Part shown: positions 1-10,686 of the stretch, in pieces
Layout of the letters: each line of letters begins with the position of its first letter
Numbering within the stretch: position 1 is the stretch's first letter
NCBI RefSeq assembly: GCF_000003195.3
Contig: NC_012871.2
Span: forward strand, 55,605,802-55,669,801
Reading direction: 5' to 3'
DNA length: 64,000 bases
From: Sorghum bicolor
Lineage: Eukaryota > Streptophyta > Magnoliopsida > Poales > Poaceae
Position numbers and translations under genes: made by a program
Notes under the pieces: model-generated
Told to the model about the DNA's origin: nothing
Databases searched by the model: none
What the model saw: the letters and a program-made list of their open reading frames with translations, nothing else

Positions 1-718
1 ATATAAACAAGTAGAGCAAAGTCATAAGCAATATATTGAAGTAGAACAAAGTCATATTCATAATATTGAAGAACAAAGATGATTAGAAAACAATTAGAAG
101 CACAATTAGAGAATTACCAAGAATCCTCTTGACAGATCCGGAAACCAATCGAAGATTGACTCCTTCTAGTTCTAATCCTATGTAGCTATGCTAATCTAGA
201 TATCTAATTGATGTGGTGGCTCTAATCTTGATCAGAGGCTTCTTCTCCCTTGAGGAATAATGAATTAGGGTTGAGAGGCTCTCCCCTCCACGGGCCAGGG
301 GGTCTGGTTTTATAGTCCCTTCAAGTGAATATGGGCCGTTGGATCAAACCGACATTGATTGAACGGTTATCCTTGATCCTTTAGGTCGGTGGAGATCTTT
401 CCCGAAAGAGAGTCCTGATTGGACTCAGAAGGGGGGCGGGCGCCCAGGGCCTGGCCCCGCTCGGCCTCCGCTGCTTCCTTCCCGTGGCTTCTGGAGTCTT
501 CTAGATGTAAGATAATTGCACGGCACGTTAATATCTCTATGTAATCCCGATGTGTGGGCCTTTCTTCTGTATTTCCTGATAACCCCTTGCAGAAATAGAC
601 AAACACCAAAACTCGTGGAATTCTGTTAGATAAAACCCTAAGTCTAGATGTTGATTTCATTTGGATCCTTTTCTTTGTTTATTTGATAATTAAATTTGAT
701 ACTTAAGGACCGTCAACA
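1..718 (-). repeat. Element A 3' LTR (partial, runs off the left edge)
   Basis: This is the terminal part of an LTR that also occurs at 16878-18120 and, in full, at 20002-21643. It ends at CGTCAACA (718). On the minus strand it begins TGTTGACGG and is preceded by a G-rich polypurine tract (plus-strand complement around 719-735), so it is the 3' LTR of a minus-strand element whose gag lies at 16718-15146. The last ~200 bp are clearly related to the LTR of element C (2360-2565), whereas the other end is not. The outer boundary and target duplication lie outside the window. Confidence 0.85.
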
Positions 719-1397
719 AACTCCCCCAAGCTTACCTCTTGCTCGTCCCTGAGCAAGGATAATCTCAGCGATGGATTAGAAGTTGTTACAATATCTTCAA
801 AAATTAATGGTACACATGCTTCTAAATAAGGTCTTATCTCTGAGTTAGAGTAAACTGTCAAGACTTAAAACTTACTTACTTTACCTTTCACCATGGGACT
901 TGTAACTGTCACTTCTGTCTTGAGTAGTTAAAAGATAGAACAGTCTAGTCAAGTGCAATGTCTCTTATTCTTGATCAGCTATAGTTCTGGAGTTTTTACA
1001 GATTTTCAAATAAAACTCAGAGATTCCTTGTATTACTCTCTCAGATCTCTCTTTTGTGGTATTTTTGGATCCTTACCAAGGCAGTGATGGTATATGCCTT
1101 CTCTCTCACCCTACTCTAATAAGGCTTTAATATCTGGAGCTCATAGGTGGGAGATAAAGTATACATACTTACAAGACATTTATTGTATAGTCAAACCATA
1201 GATCCAAAGAAACAAATCAATAAGTCAAATCAAGATGTGCATGTGTGGCGAATGAATGGTATATGGTGATGATGGTGATAACAATGGTGAAAGTCTAATT
1301 CTACTTTTGCTCTTTTGAGGGGATACATACCTTCCTTGCTTTCTAAAACTTTTGAAGAGAATGAGATGCTCTATATTTTCTTTTTCTTTCCTCTCAG
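719..1397 (-). other. Element A 3' non-coding internal region, first part
   Basis: No convincing coding sequence. It is A/T-rich internal sequence between the element A polypurine tract and the point where element C inserted. It continues at 10687-12128. The minus-strand polypurine tract (AAGCTTGGGGGAGTT) sits directly beside the LTR at about 719-733. Confidence 0.7.
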
Positions 1398-1402
1398 GTG
1401 GG

Positions 1403-2565
1403 TGTTGATATTTGGGAACGCAATAAGGAATTGATCCGCAAGCGCACGGATATCGGTGAGCACTTCACCCGGGAAATTATCCAGAGTATCGTATTTATTT
1501 TTTTACCACTAGGAGAAAGAGTGCATCTGACTAACCGGTCTATTACTACTAACCCTTTAGGCAACAAAGAATGTCTCTCGATGTGAACGATAAATAGGGA
1601 AGACTGCAACCGTAGTCTCCTTCTAACCTTGGTAAGGATGATCTACTGTTCTATTGGGGAGGCTAACGGAATCTAGACACCACAAAGGATGTTCAACCCG
1701 CACCTATAAACCCTATCCTTCCTGCTAACGAGATATGGTCTGCAAAGGTAACTCGGAATTGTCACGTTCCTCACTACTACCATAGTCCAGCTAGTCAGGG
1801 AATATCTATGAGTACCCCAGCCTAAACACCACGTTTACGCCAGCAATGATTACTCTAAACTCTACGCGAAGAGATTAAAGCAAACTCATAAACCAGAAGA
1901 ACAATAAAACAAGAACTTACTAGAATTTAGAAGTCAAAATACTGAAGAATCCTAGGAGCAAGCTTCGGGTTAGGAGAACTTGATCTCTCAATCTAGTAGA
2001 AACTAGAAGATCTATTTCTACTTTACATTGGTTGCTAAGCCTAAAAACAAATATTATTTAGAGAAGAGGTTTTCCTTCGAGGGCACCCCTCAATCTCTAT
2101 GATAATTTCTTGTCTTCTCCAGGGGCCAGGGGGGTCTCCTTATATAGTCCTCCTCCTCTATGCGTTTTTGGGTCGGTATGCGAGGTGGTACTACGTTATT
2201 CTTGATCCAATAGGTCGGTGGAACATCGTGTGCGAAGAGAGTCCCGAACGACTTCCAGCAGGGGGCGGGCGCCCAGGTCACCAGGGCGGGCGCCCTGGGC
2301 CTGGCCCCTTTCGGCCTCTGCTTTCTTCCTGTGGCTTCTGGAGTCTTCTAGATGGTAGAAAATCGCGCGGTGCGTTGATATCTCTATGTAATCCCGACAT
2401 GTGGGCCTTTCTTCCTTATTTCCTGATAAACCCCTACAGAAACAGATAAACAACAAAACTCGTGGAATTCTGTCAGATCAAACCCTAATTCTAGGTGTTG
2501 GTTGCATATTGGTCCTTTCTCTTATTTATTTGATAATTAAAATTGATACTTAAGAACCGTCAACA
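1403..2565 (-). repeat. Element C 3' LTR
   Basis: 1163 bp, beginning TGTTGATATT and ending GTCAACA on the plus strand, so both ends read TGTTG...CAACA. It pairs with 9470-10681. It lacks the block present at about 10052-10120 in the other LTR and has about 19 extra bp around 2272-2290 in a GGGCGGGCGCC-type repeat. The polypurine tract (minus strand, plus-strand ATACCCCCATA at about 2567-2577) abuts it. Confidence 0.92.
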
Positions 2566-3706
2566 AATACCCCCATACTTAGGCTTTTACTCGTCCTCGA
2601 GAAAAGGATGGTTAAGAACAATACTTGGGGTAAAACATTCTTTATATTTGCAGGGTATTAAAATTCCTCTGTGTACTGTAGTCAGGGAAGTATATGATTA
2701 AGAGTAAAGATCCTTTCTTCTCAATCCTGTTACTTGGAGTTTTTGTATAATTTTGAAAGAAAGCTAGCATACCTTTTTATCCTCATAGGTTCTCTCAAAT
2801 CACTCATTATCTTTTATATATCTCACTGAGGCTGTTTTAATTTGCAAAAATTCTTAAGCATACTTACTTTGCATTTATTGCCTGATCAAAACGGGATCCG
2901 AGGAGGGGAATGTCATACTCTTAGATCAAAGACTTTGGAAATTAAAATCATTGTCAACTCTTGCTGGCATATTGCTTATTAGAGGGACCATGGGCTATCA
3001 TTTTTTTTCTCTTCTTTTTTTAATGGATACCGAGGTATCCCTAATTCTACTGCCGGACACTTGTCCATTTTTCCTGCGAGGTTGTCGAGCACTTGCTCCT
3101 TTTTATTTCCTCAAAAATATCTTTATTTTTGCATAGCCCATGCCTCTAATGCAATAATACTTCGGAAGAGTGAATCTTTCTGAATAAATGTCTTGATCTT
3201 AGGAGCATGATAAATCTCTCAACAAGGGTCTAACTCATTTTGAACAAACTCAATACACAGTAGATAGCTTTTATAATCATAATTAGTATTTTCAGTTTTT
3301 TATCAGGCATATAAAACACTGAGGATGGTTGCTAGAATTTTAAAGATTTTGAAATAAATTCTCCAAGCAACAATGATATCAAGAATAAGAAACTCTACCA
3401 TCTCACATTTCACACTGTCTTAAGTAACACAGGGTTTTAAAATGATTTTATAATAATTGCAAGTTTCAGGAAATATAACAGATTGAGATTAATCATGATT
3501 AGAAATATTTTAATCTTTTTAATTTGTCATATCGGAAACAGTATTCTGCATAATCCAAGATATGTGTATGTGTAAAGTAAAGTGTGCGGAGTGTGTACCT
3601 GAATCGTGGAGTGGTGTAGTCGGAGTGTGTTTGGCATGTCGAGGGATCTCCCCCATACTTGTTTTCTGCTTTCTTGCACAAAAAATAAAGTAGAGACACA
3701 CGAGAC

Positions 3707-3790
<84 letters not shown>

Positions 3791-3930
3791 TTTATTAATC
3801 TTGAGGCATTTATTACAAATAACTAGTAGCAAACTGACGATAGTAATAAACTGATAATAATAGTAAACCTAAACCGAATTTTAAAGATAGATGACTAAGA
3901 TGCATTGCCTCAAGATCTAATCTAGATAAC
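2566..3930 (-). other. Element C 3' non-coding internal region
   Basis: No supported gene. Part of it (about 3045-3110) is recognisably related to element A at 10700-10795, both containing a CTGCCGGACACTTGTCCATTT core. This shows that the two families share non-coding sequence outside the LTRs. It also carries the palindromic triplet microsatellite at 3707-3789. Confidence 0.7.
3707..3789. repeat. Palindromic (TAA)n / (TTA)n microsatellite
   Basis: About 44 bp of AAT/TAA repeats switch at 3750/3751 into about 39 bp of ATT/TTA repeats. The result is a perfect inverted repeat of simple triplets able to form one long AT-only hairpin. It lies in non-coding DNA of element C between the downstream ORF and the 3' LTR. 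Confidence 0.95.
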
Positions 3931-4509
3931 TTAGCGGCGCTCTAATTCCTTAATCTTCTTGTTGGCACTGGCAAGATCCTGCCTAAGGCCTAGTATGATG
4001 GTGTTGTGGTTAGAGAGCTGCCTAGTGAGGGAATTAATCGAGGACTGGAGGTCTATGATAACTCTGTCTAGTCTGCGAACGTCCTCATCAATATCCATTA
4101 TAGTCTTGCGACGCTTGGGAGGTGTCTCAAAAGCATTGAGAGCGTGCTTCGGGGCTGCCTTTGGAGGGATGAAACGGACTTTGGCTGCTCTAATCTCTTC
4201 AAAGTAAGGCCTTTCCTCCTCCGTAGTGTAGCGTACGCTGCTGATCTCGCCGCTCCGATTGGTCTTGACTCCAACGACTCTCTCATTGGGTCTAGGTGGA
4301 AGGATCCTTGTGCCGGTTGGCACCTTGATGGTGGTCTTCGTCTTAGATGATGATCCCTTGAGGAGTAGGGGTTGTGGCGGTGCGGTGAGAACTGGTTGAG
4401 CATGGTAGGATTGGGCGGAGCTGCGTTGGCGTAATGGCATGGCTTCTAGCTGTCGCTCTGTGTTGGCCGGGACGAGAGCACGGGCATCGGGGTCTTCCAC
4501 CGGCTCCAT
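3931..4509 (-). CDS. Element C downstream ORF, basic protein with C-terminal coiled coil
   Basis: A 192-residue ORF between pol and the 3' LTR, in the position where Athila elements carry their extra (env-like) ORF. No signal peptide or membrane segment is visible, so I would not call it an envelope protein. Residues about 55-75 are basic and Pro-rich, and a KRRK cluster lies near residue 133. Residues about 140-192 form a heptad-like helix ending KKIKELERR, suggesting oligomerisation. An in-frame ATG 51 bases upstream (4558-4560) is separated from it by a TAG (4534-4536), so the original protein probably began at 4560 and lost its first 17 codons to a nonsense change. Function unknown. Confidence 0.6.
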   Translation of the reverse strand: MEPVEDPDARALVPANTERQLEAMPLRQRSSAQSYHAQPVLTAPPQPLLLKGSSSKTKTTIKVPTGTRILPPRPNERVVGVKTNRSGEISSVRYTTEEERPYFEEIRAAKVRFIPPKAAPKHALNAFETPPKRRKTIMDIDEDVRRLDRVIIDLQSSINSLTRQLSNHNTIILGLRQDLASANKKIKELERR

Positions 4510-4560
4510 GTTGAGGTTGAAGGGGACGACTTCCTAATCATCGTGGTACTTCTCGGCCAT

Positions 4561-4940
4561 TGGAGCAGCAAGGAACTAATCAAGCTCTAATTGAAGAAGA
4601 AGAGAAGGCTTGATGGCTTGGTGTTTGAAAACTGAGGTCAGGGGTCTGTTTATATAGGGGTCAAAAAGTACCTCTATGGGTTGTTTGGGTTGCTCCCGTC
4701 GATGTGCTTGCGAAGCTTTCCATCTCAGGAATTATTCGGATTTCCTTAAGTGCATTTTCCATAACAGAGAAAGTTGGGACCGAGGGGGAACAGGAGCTGG
4801 GCGCCCGCCCACGTGATCTGGGCGCCCGCCCTCTCTCTGGCCCCTCTGTGGGTCCACTTCCTCGAGCGTGTCATTAGATGCAAAACTATTTAGAAAAATA
4901 TATATATGACCCGAAAACGTGAGACTAAAAAGGTCGGGCT
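4561..4940 (-). other. Spacer between element C pol and its downstream ORF
   Basis: 380 bp without a supported gene. It contains two GGGCGCCCGCC-type motifs (around 4798-4832) that also occur in both LTR families, at about 2265-2295 and 430-445. It is probably untranslated leader for the downstream ORF. Confidence 0.5.
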
Positions 4941-7900
4941 CTAATTCTCCATGGGAAGGTAAAAATTTACTACGTCTATTTCTTCTAATTCTTTATTGGG
5001 CTCTAAAAATAATTTAAGACGCTGACCATTTACCTTGAATAACGTACCTTCGTCATTTTGAAGTGTGATAGCTCCGTGGGATGATGAATTAATTACCTTG
5101 AATGGTCCTTCCCATTTGCTCCGGAGTTTTCCATGCCCAAAAAGCTTCACCCTGGAATTAAAAAGTAATACCTTATCTCCGGGTGTGAACTCCTTCTTCT
5201 TGATTCTCTTGTCATGCCACCTTTTGACTCTTTCTTTGTAGATCTTCGAATTGTGAAATGCTTTCTCTCGCCATTCCTCCAATTCTGATAGTTGCATTCT
5301 TCTATAATCTCCAGCAGCATCTAGGTCCATATTCCATCTCTTTATGACCCATTGTGCTTTGAACTCTAGTTCAACAGGTAGATGGCAAGTCTTCCCGTAC
5401 ACCAATTGGTATGGAGACATTCCAATTGAGGTCTTGTATGCTGTTCGGTATGCCCAGAGTGCATCAGGTAACTTGTTTTTCCACGCTGTTCCCATTTCAT
5501 TTACTGTCTTCTGAAGAATATTCTTGATTTGTTTGTTGGAAGTCTCTGCTTGGCCACTTGTCTGAGGATGATAGGGGGTAGCGACGTTGTGACGAATTCC
5601 ATGTTTTGATAGATATTGCTTGAAGCGTTTGTCGATGAAGTGTGTTCCTCCATCACTTATCACTACTCTGGGGACTCCAAATCTTGGAAATATAATTTCT
5701 TCAAACATCCTCTTTGAACTGATGTTGTCGGCATGCTTGCAAGGTAATGCCTCTACCCACTTGGAGACATAGTCAACTGCCACCAAGATGTACTCGCACT
5801 TCTTTGATGGAGGAAATGGTCCCATGTAGTCTATTCCCCATACATCAAAGAGCTCAATCTGAAGGTTGTTGGTGAGTGGCATTGCATCCCTTGTATTTAT
5901 GTTTCCGTGCCTTTGACATGGCCCACATCTTCTGATATATTGCTTCGTGTCTTCATACATTGTAGGCCAGTAGAATCCACACTGCCAGATCTTTGAATGT
6001 GTACGGAATGCTCCATAGTGACCTCCATATGGTGAGGAATGGCATCTGTCGATGATCTTCCATCCTTCCTCAGTGGTCACACATCTCCTAAGTAAGCCAT
6101 CAGAGCATACTCGGAAGAGGTATGGCTCATCCCATATATGTGAACGACTTTCTTGAATAAGCTTCTTCTTGTTTGCTCCTGGTGGTACATACCCTGAAAC
6201 CATAAAATTAACAATATCTGCATGCCAGGGGTCAGACCTGTTAATCCCGTAGAGCATGTCGTCCCGGAGTGAATCATTGATGGGGTTTTCCTGTGGACTC
6301 TTAAAGTACATTCTAGACAAGTGATCAGCAACAGAATTTTCTACTCCCTTTTTATCTTTTATTTCTAAGTCAAATTCTTGGAGTAATAAGATCCATCTAA
6401 TCAGGCGAGGTTTAGCATCGTTTTTAGTGAGCAAATATTTTTATGCAGCATGATCAGTGTAAACAATTATTTTAGCTCCAACTAAATAAGATCTAAATTT
6501 ATCAATGGCAAAGACAACAGCCAGAAGCTCTTTTTCAGTGGTTGCATAATTAAGTTGAGCTCCTGTCAAAGTTTTACTGGCATAAGCAATTGCATGATGC
6601 TTCTTATTTTTAGTTTGTCCCAAAACTGCCCCTACAGCATAATCACTAGCATCACACATAATTTCAAAAGGCAACGACCAATCAGGGGGTTGAATGATTG
6701 GTGCAGAGATGAGTGCTTTCTTTAATAAATTGAAAGATGTTAGACATGCATCATCAAATTCGAAAGGAGCATCCTTGGCTAGCAAAAGAGTAAGTGGTCT
6801 AGCAATGAATGAAAAATCTTTTATGAATCTACGATAAAAACCAGCATGGCCAAGAAAGCTTCGAATTCCTTTTATATTCACAGGTGGAGGTAGTTGTTCA
6901 ATTACTTCAATTTTAGCTTTATCTACCTCAATACCTTTTTCAAACACTAAGTGTCCCAGCACTATTCCTTCTCTAACCATAAAATGACATTTTTCCCAAT
7001 TAAGGACTAAGTGCTTTTCTTCACATCTTTGCAAAACCTTGTCTAAGTTTTCAAGACAACTATCAAAAGTTTTTCCATAAACAGAGAAATCATCCATGAA
7101 AACTTCCATAATCTCTTCAATCATATCAGAAAATATAGACATCATGCATCTTTGAAAAGAAGCTGGTGCATTACATAACCCGAAAGACATTCTACGGTAA
7201 GCATAAGTTCCATATGGGCATGTAAAAGTGGTTTTGCTTTGATCATCAGGATGGATCGGGATTTGGTGATACCCTGAATATCCATCTAAGAAACAGAAGA
7301 ACGAATGGTTCGCTAACCGCTCTAGCATCTCATCTATGAAAGGTAAAGGAAAGTGATCCTTTCTCGTGGCTTTGTTTAGTTTTCTATAGTCTATGCACAT
7401 CCGCTATCCTGTGATGGTGCGTTGCGGAATTAGCTCATTCTTTTCATTCATAATAACAGTCATGCCTCCCTTTTTAGGCACAACTTGCACTGGGCTTACC
7501 CACTCACTGTGCGGCACGAGATATATAATCCCTGCATGCAACAACTTTATAACTTCCTTTTTAACTACCTCTCTCATAGTGTTATAAAATCTACGTTGGG
7601 GTTCTCGAGAATGTGAAACAGAAGGATCTGTTGGAATACGATGGGTACAAATCATAGGACTGATTCCTGTAAGATCTTGGAGTGAGTAGCCGAACACTGA
7701 GTGATGTTTCTCAAGAATAGTCATTAATCGCAGAGTTTGGTCCTGAGTGAGTTTATCGCTAATGATCACAGGAAACTCTGGATTATTGTTTAGGAAAGCA
7801 TAGGTAAGACCGGGTGGTAAAGTTTTAAGCTCTATGGGGGGTCTAGGTGTTTCTGCAAACTCATCTAAGGGTTCAAGTTTAGAAGGTTCGGCTTCTTCTT

Positions 7901-9335
7901 CTATGAAGAATGGAGTTTCGTCTTCAAAGTCTGATTCTTCTAAAAGCTCTAGAGATGCAGCCTTTACCTCCTCCATAGGATCAGGCAAAAGATATGATTC
8001 GGCCTTATTGTTTAAGGAGTGTGAAATTGTTATTGGGAATTTAAAGTTTTTTCTAAAAGAAATGTGTAGCTTTCCAGTATGACCTTCGTAAAGGAGTCTT
8101 CTAAAAGGTTGTCCTATCAACAGGTCGAAGTCCCATGTATCAAAGATATAGAAGTTCAAATGAACCATGGAGCCTTCTACCGTAAGAGGTAGGACATTAA
8201 TAATTCCAAGACTGGGGACTAATCGTCCCGAAGATTCCTTTATGACCTTTGTTGTGGGGGTTAAGACAAGATTTTTAAATAGTTTAAGTGCAAAAGATTC
8301 AGACATGATGTTGATCCCCACAACAGGATTATAGAGAGCATTAAATCGATCAGAATTATAAGCACAATATATAGTTATAGAGGGTGTGTCCAAACGGATC
8401 ACATCAGAGGAAAGCTCTGATTCCTCCAACCATTCGCTACTTATGACTGAGACAAGCTCTCTTAATTGATATTCACTTGGCAAATAAATGCTAAACTGGC
8501 CGTCTTGGGGTTTGTCAATAGAATGGTAGTTTGAAATGTTTCCAAAATCGGCAAAAAGATCAGATTCTATATCCAGCATGAAGTCCGGTGGTGGAATTTC
8601 TTCCTCTTGTGGCTCAGAACTTGGGATAGCTAAAGTAGATGAAGAATTTGGCAGAGTATCTACTTCGGCTTCGTAGGTTTTATCATGAAGGGTATTATCC
8701 ATCTCAGCTTCTAGGATTCTATCTAGGATCACTCTAGCTTCATCAGTAGGGATGCGAAAGAAAGAACCTCTAGACATTATGTGTAGCATTTGTTTATGAT
8801 TTTTCTGAAGACCTCGAAAAAAGTGAAATAAAAGAACAGGGTCTTCAAGATTAAGGTTTGGACCAGATTCTAAAAGATTAGAAAAATGTTTCCAGGATTT
8901 TCCCAAAGTTTCATTATCTTTTTGTTTAAAAGATAGGACTTCGAGTCTAAGGTCGGCTATACGGTCGAGGGAATAGAAATCTAGACAAAAGTTGGCTCGT
9001 AAAACTCCCCATTCACTTCGTTGTTGACTTACCTTTTGACTGTACCATTGTCTAGCTTCTCCCCTTAAAGAAAAAGGAAAAAGCTTCCAACGTAAAGTTT
9101 TATTAGAAATGCCTTCAATGCGAAGACAATCACATGTTTGCTCAAAATCTCTAACATGAAGGTAAGGGTTTTCGTCTTCCTTTCCCCAAAAAGATAGGTT
9201 TTGAATCATGGCAATCAACCTAGAACTTAACTTATACTGGGATGTTTGGATAGGCTGTGATGATTCCCATGGTAAAAGGTCAGTTACTGAAGGGATTGCA
9301 GATTCATGGATCGATTTAGAATTTTGGTTTTCCAT
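4941..9335 (-). pseudogene. gag-pol: Element C gag-pol polyprotein (two in-frame stop codons)
   Basis: One frame of 1465 codons from ATG 9335 to the stop at 4941, with no frameshift. Order: retrotransposon Gag (residues about 50-260, with a WKLFPFSLRG...A.QWY motif), protease-like domain (about 330-460), RT (about 600-820; catalytic F-M-D-D at 7089-7100), RNase H (TDHAA end near 6445), HHCC zinc-binding and core of integrase ([30 protein letters not shown]), and a C-terminal GPF/V-type region. Two nonsense changes break it: TAG at 7404-7406, where RTs of this lineage usually have Trp (TGG), and TAA at 6441-6443, where Leu is expected. Gag shows no CCHC knuckle. At the protease active site, where D-[ST]-G is expected, the sequence reads N-P-V-V-G (8319-8330), so the catalytic Asp is missing. 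Restoring the product would need readthrough, so I class it as a young pseudogene. Confidence 0.9.
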
Positions 9336-9443
9336 AAGGTAAGAATAAATAAAATAAATAAAGAATATAAAAGATAAGAAAAGATAAAAGTATAGATACA
9401 AGCTAGTAGTAAGACTCAAGGTTATCTCAGCAAACCGTCTTTC

Positions 9444-9461
9444 TCCCCGGCAACGGCGCCA
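9444..9461 (-). other. Element C primer-binding site, tRNA-Asp type
   Basis: On the minus strand this reads TGGCGCCGTTGCCGGGGA, an 18-nt complement of the 3' end of plant tRNA-Asp. It lies 8 nt inside the 5' LTR. tRNA-Asp priming is established for Athila-type elements. The equivalent site of element A (16852-16869) has the same spacing and two mismatches. Confidence 0.88.
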
Positions 9462-9469
9462 GAAATGCT

Positions 9470-10681
9470 TGTTGATATTTGGGAACGCAATAAGGAATTG
9501 ATCCGCAAGAGCACAGATATCGGTGAGCACTTTACCCGGGAAATTATCGAGAGTATCGTATTTATTTTTTTACCACTAGGAGAAAGAGTGCATCTGACTA
9601 ACCGGTCTATTACTTCTAACCCTTTAGGCAACAAAGAATGTCTCTCGATGTGAGTGATAAATAGAGAAGACTGCAACCGTAGTCTCCTTCTAACCTTGGT
9701 AAGGATGATCTACTGTTCTATTGGGGAGGCTAACGGAATCTAGACACCACAAAGGATGTTCAACCCGCACCTATAAACCCTATCCTTCCTGCTAACGAGA
9801 TATGGTCTGCAAAGGTAACTCGGAATTGTCACGTTCCTCACTACTACCACAGTCCAGCTAGTCAGGGAATATCTATGAGTACCCCAGCCTAAACACCACG
9901 TTTACGCCAGCAATGATTACTCTAAACTCTACACAAAGAGATTAAAGCAAACTCATAAACCAGAAGAACAATAAAACAAGAACTTACTAGAATTTAGAAG
10001 TCGAAATACTGAAGAATCCTAGGAGCAAGCTTCGGGTTAGGAGAACTTGATCCCGCAGGTACAAGCTTGGAGTAGACACCGACAGGCCGGGCTTCCTCCA
10101 ATCTACACCTCCACTCTATCTCTCTCAATCTAGTAGAAACTAGAAGATCTATTTCTACTTTACATTGGTTGCTAAGCCTAAAAAGAAATATTATTTAGAG
10201 AAGAGGTTTTCCATTGAGGGCACCCCTCAATCTCTATGATAATTTCTTGTCTTCTCCAGGGGCCAGGGGGGTCTCCTTATATAGTCCTCCTCCTCTATGC
10301 GTTTTTGGGTCGGTATGCGAGGTGGTACTACGTTATTCTTGATCCAATAGGTCGGTGGAACATCGTGTGCGAAGAGAGTCCCGAACGACTTCCAGCAGGG
10401 GGCGGGCGCCCTGGGCCTGGCCCCTTTCGGCCTCTGCTTTCTTTCCGTGGCTTCTGGAGTCTTCTAGATGGTAGAAAATCGTGCGGTGCGTTGATATCTC
10501 TATGTAATCCCGACATGTGGGCCTTTCTTCCTTATTTCCTGATAACCCCCTACAGAAACAGATAAACAACAAAACTCATGGAATTCTGTCAGATCAAACC
10601 CTAATTCTAGGTGTCGGTTGCATATTGGTCCTTTCTCTTGTTTATTTGATAATTAAAATTGATACTTAAGAACCGTCAACA
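9470..10681 (-). repeat. Element C 5' LTR
   Basis: 1212 bp, TGTTGATATT...CGTCAACA on the plus strand. It is nearly identical to 1403-2565 apart from a block of about 68 bp at about 10052-10120 and loss of a short GC-rich segment near 10405. Target duplication GTGGG follows at 10682-10686. Confidence 0.92.
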
Positions 10682-10686
10682 GTGGG

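Larger units (their letters stand above)
1403..10681 (-). mobile_element. Element C: Athila-like Ty3 LTR retrotransposon, nearly intact
   Basis: A complete 9.3-kb LTR element in minus orientation, bounded by GTGGG target duplications (1398-1402 and 10682-10686), with LTRs at 1403-2565 and 9470-10681. In transcription order it has: 5' LTR, a tRNA-Asp primer site, a single long gag-protease-RT-RNase H-integrase frame (9335-4941), a short downstream ORF (4509-3931), about 1.3 kb of non-coding DNA with a triplet microsatellite, a polypurine tract and the 3' LTR. Integrase-region motifs and overall order match the Athila lineage. The LTRs differ by two length changes (about 68 bp extra in the 5' LTR, about 19 bp extra in the 3' LTR) and scattered substitutions. 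It inserted into the 3' non-coding part of element A. Confidence 0.93.

Noticed and set aside
2099..2456. Open frames on both strands in the element C LTR, repeated at 10236-10572
   Set aside because: They are duplicated only because the LTR is duplicated. They cross the GC-rich LTR core, and no start context or domain supports them.
9444..9461. tRNA-Asp gene fragment
   Set aside because: Only the 3' 18 nt match tRNA-Asp and they sit 8 nt inside an LTR, so this is a primer-binding site, not a tRNA gene.
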